The notes under the pieces are model-generated. The model was given only the letters and a program-made list of their open reading frames with translations, had not been told where the DNA came from and searched no databases. A DNA stretch of 64,000 nucleotides from Pyxicephalus adspersus (taxonomy: Eukaryota > Chordata > Amphibia > Anura > Pyxicephalidae), in contig NC_092860.1 in the NCBI RefSeq assembly GCF_032062135.1, positions 129,257,474 to 129,321,473 on the forward strand, written 5' to 3'. How positions within the stretch are numbered: position 1 is the stretch's first letter; the number at the start of each line of letters is the position of its first letter. The translations under genes were made by a program, and so were the position numbers. Below, in pieces: positions 57,076 through 64,000 of this stretch.

Positions 57076-60000
57076 GGCTCCAAGCACTGATTGTTTTTAG
57101 GATGAGATAAAATTATCAGTCTGCTGCAGGCAGGAGGAAACAGTCTCCTGTATTGTCTGTTGAAAATTGCAGAGGTACCCAGATTGTGCCTTGATACCGG
57201 AGAGAAGATGTAAATAGTGTATTTTAATTTAAAAGAAAACAATAAATACCTGTATATATTACACATACACATCACACACACATACACACATATATTCTCT
57301 TTTGCAGCTAGTGAGCCTCTTGCCAGGCTGATGCAACTTGCGTAGCTCTACTCTTCCTGATAACCTTGATCAACTGCCACTCCTACTCTCACCTTTCATA
57401 TGCATCTAGTTGACAGCAAGGCTACCAATTATAATATAAGGAAGATAGCAACTTGCTGCATATTCTGGGGAAAAGTAGAAGATAGAAAATATCATTATGT
57501 TTAATTCACAAATCTTTAACATAAGGATACCACTGTAATTTAGCAATGTGACTGCAATTTTCAAATCTCATTAGACTTAGCTGAAAATTAAGTTCTCCTT
57601 CGAAAACAAGTACCCTTATTAGTATACAAACAATTACTTCTCAGTGTTCCAATTGCAAATTTGGCACCTTATAAGTGCACAGCCAAAAAATAACAATAGT
57701 GATATTTAAGTTGATTTAGCATCAAGAGGTTGGTACTGAAAAATATGTACTTCACTTTTTTATTCATATTAAAATTGGGAAGGTATGGGGGTGTTAAAAA
57801 TATTTTCCATCATATAGGTGATGATCTGTTCACCATTTGAACAGTACCACCATCTGTGTACTTAAATGCTAGCATGTATAAATAGGCTGTCATATATTAT
57901 TCAAAAATATAAAACCCTACAGACTTGAGAAGTTTTAAATGTATTGTAGGGACAGCATTATACAGCGGGGGATTGTTCCTATGTTTGCTGGAACTTGAAT
58001 TGAACACCACACAAGCGGCATGAAGGAAAAAAATTGATCCTTTGATTCCTCCACCTGCCCTCACAAACAAAAAACCCACTGTAATTAACAAAGGCTGCTG
58101 CTCTCTGATGCTCTACCTGCCTAATGGTGACCCAGTGGATGGATAGAAAGCATTAAAAAATAGCTTTTAATGGTTGGACAAGAAAAGTATTTTCCCATTC
58201 CCATACTACTCCTAAAGAAGCAGAATAAGTTCTGTGAAACACGTTGAGTGAAAAGTTAAATAAAAGGAAATAACTTATTTATACTAATGTATAAGTGTAA
58301 AGTCACAGTTTGTTGATCGTGTGTATGTGACTAAACAAATAATGTGTAAATAGAGTGAAAAATTCCTTTTTAAATTGGAACCAATTAAAGTCTTACATGT
58401 TTTTTAACCAAGTGTGATGCATAAACTGAATAAAAAGTCCCTCTAGAAACTTTCCCTTTGATAAAGTACTTTTTTTGTAAATAGATTACTTTTGGTGATT
58501 TTGGCAACTCCTTAAATTCACAAACCCAATTTTCCACTAAGCATACATGTGTTGTATTTTGTTACATTTCTGTTTTTTTCATCAGAAAATCTACCTCCTT
58601 TTGTTTCATGATGACAACATTTAATTTGCAATCATTGAATGCATAAAAGTTCTAACCAGAATTGCTATTCTCATGTAATTAGAGTGTGGCCCATAAATTG
58701 GTGAATAAACTCAAAATCAGTACTGTTTTGTATTGGATAAACCAAAAATCAGCATCAAAACAATGATATTTTTCTGATAAATTTTCTCATAACCAGTTAA
58801 AATAGTGAGTCATTCATCAATGTCCTTCTGCTTTGTACATGATTCTTAGAACAATAGCTTCCTAATTTTGTGCCAGAATAACTTGTACACAAGAACACAT
58901 TATGTAACTGTATTCTGATCAATCTTCTAAATACTTCCCAACAAAAGGCCCTCCGGATTACATTTGATGTTAATGTATTTATGTTCCCTTGTGTAACGCC
59001 TCATTCTGGAAACAAAAATGATTTATAATCAAAAGTATTTTCTTTTAATTTGATAGATCATTGTCTGTTTTTCTTGCAATGCTACATTAAATTAAATGTG
59101 ATGAATTGTTTAAAATTTGCAAAAAGATAGTGTCTCATGACCAAGAATAGCATGATAAATGTATTATGAGCTATGAGTCACAACCATTTTTTGCAGCACA
59201 GATTATAAAAAGGACATTATATTAAAAGGGAACCTGCCAGGATGTATGTTGGCTCATGTCAGTCAAAGCTCCAAGCAAATATTAGTGGAGGCTGTTGTTT
59301 TTTTCTGGAGGTTGTAGTATTTTCAGGACAGGCTATAGTTCTGCAGGTGTATCATTTGGGGCAGAGATTTTGGCACACATTTTAGAAGCATATCATTTGA
59401 TACTTTGTTTACTTGACATTGTCAATAACATATTATCATCACTAGTGCATCCATGATAGTATTGTGTCCTGGTATAATACAGTATAAATTTGGCAGCATA
59501 CATTTTGAGAGATTTAGAGTTAGTGATATTAGCTATTAGTTAATTAGAGGTTATACAAAGATCACATAAATGTCCTTTTGTTTCTACCAAAGTTGTTTTC
59601 ATTTCCTCTACATCTCAATAGTTACACAACCCCGTCCTTTGTGCTAAAACACAGCTATGACACAATTTTCTTTATCACAAGTAATTTATATACATGTGTA
59701 TATAGCCAAGCAGACAAAACTTGTCCAGCTGCTTCCTATTTTCTCCTGTCAGTTCATATCAAAAATAGACATAGATCCCAAACCACATAGTAGATCTACC
59801 AAACCTCCCCCTTTGTTGCAATACTAGCCATTGGCTCCTTTACCAGTACCCTGTTACCTCTCTAGGAGTTACCTCTAAAGGAAGAGAAGGCCCAAAAAAT
59901 GGGGAAATATGCCCCCGATCAAGGATCCATTCCTGTGGTCCTTTACAATATTAATATATAAAACCATTGGCGTATTAATACCTTTATCATGTGATAATGC

Positions 60001-60186
60001 TTACAGAAGTATCAGAACCAAAATAATTTGTTACTGAAGTTATGCCAAGGATTGGTGGATATCATTTAACCACATCCCAATATATATGTAAAATTTTCCA
60101 GGGAGAATTTTTTTTTCCCAATTTTTTTGTCAGAGGGGATTTTTTTGTGGTAACTCATTGAAACAATTTTTGCATTCATTAAAAGC
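57076..60186. other. No gene seen; one repeat core at 58212
   Basis: AT-rich sequence with a CA-rich run at 57259-57290. Nothing else supportable. Confidence 0.5.
58212..58246 (+). repeat. Dispersed CCTGAGGAAGC...GTGAAACGCGTTG core
   Basis: CTAAAGAAGCAGAATAAGTT followed by CTGTGAAACACGTTG. Close to the cores at 60499 and 63578. Confidence 0.6.
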
Positions 60187-60609
60187 TATTTGTTTTTTAT
60201 TTCCAAACCATTTTAAAACATTTTTTTAAAAGAAACATATTAAAACTTTCATGTGCAATAACATAGGCCTCATCATCACATACAAGGCAATGTTTTCATT
60301 AGAACATTTCTATGGTTCTAATACAGGTGCATGTGGGTTTCTTTCTTTTACTTTCAACATGAGACATTGCAGACAATTGGGAGTATTTTTGGATCCTGTG
60401 CCACACAAATTCTGCCTTGTCCTTTCTCATATTTCCTATAAATGTTTTATATGGATAGTATGTATATATTTTTTATTTAGAATACTTACCTCCTCTTTCC
60501 TGATAAAGCAGACTCTGTTCTGTGAAACGCGTTAAAAGTAACATGAAAGTTTTAATTTGTTTGTTTTAAAACAAATATTTTAAAATGGTTTGGAAATAAA
60601 AGACAAATG
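60187..60609. mobile_element. Inverted-repeat element carrying the GTGAAACGCGTT core
   Basis: Left arm 60187-60254 (containing TTATTTCCAAACCATTTTAA and TTAAAACTTTCATGT) is the reverse complement of 60541-60609 (ACATGAAAGTTTTAA ... TTAAAATGGTTTGGAAATAA) with few mismatches. The 286-base spacer ends in TCCTGATAAAGCAGACTCTG and TTCTGTGAAACGCGTT (60498-60534). A non-autonomous element; the 94-codon frame across the spacer has no motif. Confidence 0.75.
60360..60426 (+). repeat. About 67-bp direct repeat, unit 1
   Basis: GAGACATTGCAGACAATTGG ... CCACACAAATTCTGCCTTGT recurs at 61262-61328 with scattered differences. It lies inside the spacer of the inverted-repeat element. Confidence 0.7.
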
Positions 60610-60986
60610 ATTTGTATTGTATGTATTTGTATGTAGTTGTTTTGATAAATTACCACTAAAAATCGCTTGTAACAAAAATGGGAAAATACATTTCACCCTA
60701 GAAATTTTAAAAACTAAAATAATGCTATCACAGTATAAAGACCACATAGACAAAATGATATATCAAATATACAATCAGTATTATCTTAACATATCCACAT
60801 GAAGATAATCAGCATAATACTGACACAAGAACAAACATTTCTGCAGAGACACAATTAGCATGAACTGACACAAACAGTAACATTGCCGCAGAGGCTTAAT
60901 CAGAAATATTACAGCTATAAATATGTCCTCAGTACTGTAAGTAAACAAGCAAAAAGGTTTTCACAGACAGAATAAATATTAGCAGG

Positions 60987-61240
60987 AAAGGGCTGGGAGG
61001 ACTTTGTGGGGGCTGTGAATGGGGACATCACAAGGGTTGCAAAATTCTGTATGGGAATTGAAGTTGTGGATAAGTCTGGCAGGGACTACAAGGCATTTGA
61101 GACCACTGTTTATGTCTGTGAGAAAGTGGAAGGTGATGGAGCACTTCTTGTAGGAATACAAGGGCCTGGGAGGAATTCCATGTCGCTAGGGGACACATCC
61201 TGGGGGCTGTGCAGGGCCTATTGAGCACTACATTAGACAG
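60987..61240. other. Less AT-rich block, possibly repeat-derived; no gene
   Basis: Contains GGGAATTGAAGTTGTGG, GACTACAAGGCATTTGAGAC and CAAGGGCCTGGGAGGAATTC. A 72-codon plus-strand frame and a 76-codon minus-strand frame overlap; neither has a motif I know. Confidence 0.35.
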
Positions 61241-61261
61241 GGTAGCTTTGGATAGCAATAT

Positions 61262-61328
61262 GAGACATTGCAGGCAGTTGAGGGTATATCAGGATCATGT
61301 ACCACACTAAATTCTGTCTTGTCCTTGG
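61262..61328 (+). repeat. About 67-bp direct repeat, unit 2
   Basis: GAGACATTGCAGGCAGTTGA ... CCACACTAAATTCTGTCTTG, matching 60360-60426, about 900 bases downstream, without the inverted arms. Confidence 0.7.
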
Positions 61329-62148
61329 CTTTAGCACTAGACATGTCTTTAATGCTAAGATAGTAAATCAATGCTTGGTATATCAAAAGCTTAAAAAAAT
61401 AGATTTTTGTTTTGTCTAGCATTCCTAAAAAAAACAGAAAAGCATTGCTTATTTGACATACATGGTATGTTCTATTGATTTTTATTTTTACGGTGGTTGC
61501 ATACAAAATTTTAGAATGCTGATCAGTATAACTATGTATGAAATACTTTTATAAATGTACTGTGAAAAGGGCACTGAAAGTTTATGATTAAGACAACAGA
61601 AACTTTACAAGGTTATCCGTCTCCTTCTTGATTATACGCCTACTTTGTGCATGACATCTCCGTAGAGGTGATTAGTCAGTCTCGCTGGATAATCAACTTC
61701 TATTATGTTGCTGTTAGACTTCAATCAAAAGTGAAGCACTCCCACCCTTTGGCCACTGAAACTGTAATAATTATGTTAAGGCTGCATACTTTAAAAGAAC
61801 AATAACCTTTTTCTTTAGGCAATGTTTATTATAGGAAACAAATCCTTTTAAAGACATAACCTATATATGTAGATCTAGTTACTTCTAAATGTAATGAGAC
61901 CTTAAAATACAACAGATATGTTTTCAATTTTTACTGACAATTAATGCCCAAACACATATACGTTATATCAATCCAAAGTTAAATGATCTTAGTATATCAA
62001 AAATGTCCATACTTTAACATGAAATTAGATGTTAAACATTTGAATAAAGCTGGAAAGTAGCCAAATAAAAGGTACAGTATTTTGCATGTTCTAAAAAGAG
62101 CAGAAGAAGCTGTTTGACCTCAAACTATATCTCAAATGTGTATAAAGG
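61329..62148. other. No gene seen
   Basis: AT-rich sequence; minus-strand frame 61228-61506 has no motif. Confidence 0.5.
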
Positions 62149-62226
62149 CTAGTGTTGATGTTCGAATTCGGGTTGTCCCTATATTCGACCCGAATATGGC
62201 TGTTCGAATTCGGGTATACCCGAACC
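62149..62226. mobile_element. CTAGTGTTG...TTCGAATTCGGG repeat fragment
   Basis: CTAGTGTTGATGTTCGAATT, CGGGTTGTCCC, CGACCCGAATATGG and a second GTTCGAATTCGGGT. The start resembles, in reverse, the right end of the foldback element at 3318-3346. Enriched in TTCG words compared with its surroundings. Confidence 0.5.
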
Positions 62227-62639
62227 AAATTGTGGGGATTTGAGTGGCAATGGGAATACAGACATAAGTATTTTCCATCATAATTGAGCATAAGACAAAA
62301 CTGATAAAGCGATCTTCTAACACGCTTCCTAAGTTTTCCTACTTATTCAGGGAATATCGGTCGATGAAGAGGTAAATACTACAAAACAATTAACCATAAA
62401 TCTATACAAATTATAAAAATCATGAGTTGTTTGGAATATAGCCTACTGTAAAAGGTACCTTGAAAAAGCTAGGTTACATAATCAGAGATGCCACATATAG
62501 GATTTTAGGGGAAACCCACAGTCTTTTACATGAAATATATTATAATAAATAAATAAATAAACAATATTTAAAATTCATCTAATTATATGAATTATATATA
62601 AGTATACTTATAGTATATATATATAGTGACATAGTATCC

Positions 62640-63060
62640 CAAAAATAGCAGGGAAAGTGCATTAATGGGTCCAGGGAATAGAAAGTGTTAATTGTTGTAT
62701 AGGTTTTTAGAAAAGAAACCAGGTTCTTTAGAGCTTTGGAGCCGGCCAAGGGAGTGAAAGGGTGGGTTCCTTGGCCCAACCCAATCCTGACTGGGATATA
62801 TGCACCTGCACTCAGGTGCAAGGAAGGAGAGGGGAATTTGATTAGCAAGAGGCTGAGAGAGAGCCAGAGTGGATTGTAGGCTGAGGGAAAGCCAGAGTTG
62901 GTTCCTGGCTGAGAGTAGCCGGGCTACTGTTTATTGTTTTGTTGTAAAGTTCTGGAGAGTGTGCTGTAACACTTGCCTAAATAAATGAAAACTGCTGTTA
63001 TTTTGGTTTTTGGGGTCTGCTGCCTCTAATCTGCCCTGTAAGCATCCCGTTACCATGAGC
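62640..63060 (+). repeat. LTR-like segment, candidate
   Basis: Less AT-rich block with GGATATATGCACCTGCACTC (TATA-like), GCCGGGCTACTGTTTATTG, a polyadenylation-type AATAAA at 62981, then TGCTGTTATTTTGGTTTTTG and GGGTCTGCTGCCTC. This promoter/poly(A)/U5-like order suggests a solo LTR. No coding part, partner LTR or TSD found; boundaries approximate. Confidence 0.35.
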
Positions 63061-63080
63061 AACCCCCAGTAATATACCAC

Positions 63081-63087
63081 AATATAT

Positions 63088-63141
<54 letters not shown>
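63081..63141. repeat. (TA)n microsatellite
   Basis: More than twenty TA units, interrupted by GT and CA. Confidence 0.95.
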
Positions 63142-63142
<1 letters not shown>

Positions 63143-63577
63143 TCTGGGTTGGACTGAAGTCACACATTAGAAGTCTACACAAACTGAAGTCTACACATCA
63201 GATTTATTGAATTTATTAAATTAGTATTTTACAATTCCATGTTCTGGGCAATACTGACCCAACACAGCTACTTATTTGTATTTATTCAGACAAATAAATA
63301 AACAGTGATAATATCTTCTGTTCTGCCTTATGGTTTTATGGTAAATAGGTAAATACGGTGTATGGAAAATATTGTAGTTTATTAATGAATAATGACTATA
63401 CAGTTTATTTAATTAAATTTTTGTTCACCAATAATGATAATGTATACAATAATTTATTATTGAGTGAGTACAATGGAGTTGTGTTTTGTCATATTATCTC
63501 ACATATTATCTTTTTTTGATAATTCCTTGTTTACACAACTATTCTTGTATCTTTTTATTTAGACCCTAAAATTAGTT

Positions 63578-63607
63578 CCTGAGGAAGTTCTGTGAAACGT
63601 GTTAAAT
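63578..63607 (+). repeat. Dispersed CCTGAGGAAG...GTGAAACGTGTTA core
   Basis: CCTGAGGAAGTTCTGTGAAA then CGTGTTAAA. The upstream CTTTTTATTTAGA also matches that of the 60499 copy (TTTTTTATTTAGA at 60469-60481). Confidence 0.6.
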
Positions 63608-63813
63608 TAAAATTTACCCCTAGTGAAATGTTTTTTCATAAGAGATTTTTCTAGAGGGGTTTTATATTCTAAGACATAATTGAAAGGATCAAATTAATAA
63701 GATTTATACCATTATTATATGCCATTTTAATATTGTTTTGAATAATAAATTTTGTTCTTAGTTAACACTCTAAATAACTTTCATTTTCTTTAATCCATTA
63801 TATATCCATTATA

Positions 63814-64000
63814 CGAGGGAGAGCTGAGAAGTTCCTGGCTTTGCCCCCTTCCAAATGAAATGGAAAAATTAGTGTGGAGGCATATGACAGCCTAATATCC
63901 TATAATGTAACTGTGCAAATATCAGGTCTTTGCGATTCTTAAAACTGTTTTTTCTTTTAGTGAGAAGCTGTGATGGCAGAGTCACAAGCAAGTTTCACGC
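63814..64000 (+). mobile_element. 5' end of a mariner-like element, cut by window edge
   Basis: After a TA dinucleotide (63812-63813) the sequence CGAGGGAGAGCTGAGAAGTT resembles the TACGAGGG...AAAAGTTC inverted-repeat start of mariner-type elements. 159 bases in, an ATG at 63973 opens MAESQASFT and runs off the window. If correct, the rest of the transposase should follow beyond 64000. The right terminal repeat is not visible. Confidence 0.5.

Noticed and set aside
56734..57090. 118-codon plus-strand frame
   Set aside because: Its second half is the dispersed repeat shared with 18897-19200, so it is not a unique gene.

Overview
This is an AT-rich, gene-poor stretch of a vertebrate nuclear genome. 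Its repeat content points to a frog, probably a ranoid. The evidence is many short palindromic elements ending in GGGCCTGATTTATTAAAGC-like or TAAGCTACGTACACAC-like sequence, a CR1/L2-type LINE whose 3' end carries CTATGTAACTATG, Tc1/mariner and hAT remnants, and repeated CCTGAGGAAGC...GTGAAACGCGTT cores. The organism call is inference from remembered repeat types, not from a search. I found no convincing host protein-coding exon, tRNA, rRNA or CRISPR array. Almost all open frames are short and look like chance, so the window is best read as intergenic or deep intronic DNA. There are two assembly gaps (29751-30058 and 34063-34262).

Layout. 1-8.4 kb: mostly featureless, with a foldback element at 2.86-3.35 kb and a small palindromic MITE at 5.07 kb. 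8.49-8.91 kb: a broken fragment of a mobile-element protein whose better-preserved relative lies at 46.9-48.5 kb. 9-20 kb: low-complexity DNA, a MITE at 15.7 kb, a minus-strand repeat near 17.0-17.5 kb and a CpG-dense fragment at 18.16 kb. 20.3-22.8 kb: two MITEs and a Tc1 transposase tail. 26.0-27.6 kb: a LINE reverse-transcriptase pseudogene. 27.9-37.1 kb: MITEs, hAT-like elements, a degenerate tandem repeat and a palindromic element with a gap in its centre. 40.6-44.9 kb: a repeat-dense block in which two sequence segments (A and B) recur in the same order, interrupted by different insertions, including a Tc1 pseudogene. 45.6-50.3 kb: a TAAG-type element, an LTR-like segment, a 1.57-kb DNA transposon with recognisable ends and a 3-bp target duplication, and local direct repeats. 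52.9-53.8 kb: a nested hAT insertion whose empty site can be read from a paralogous copy at 32.5 kb. 55.4-64 kb: more MITEs, an inverted-repeat element carrying the GTGAAACGCGTT core, an LTR-like segment, and the 5' end of a mariner-like element cut off by the window edge.

The genes do not work together: every protein-coding trace is a decayed transposon or retrotransposon gene. The most interesting object is the CACTGGGGAACA-ended transposon at 46929-48496. It carries a Cys-rich protein family that I remember as multi-copy and uncharacterised in animal genomes, and its superfamily is uncertain. I do not see a novel functional system beyond this.
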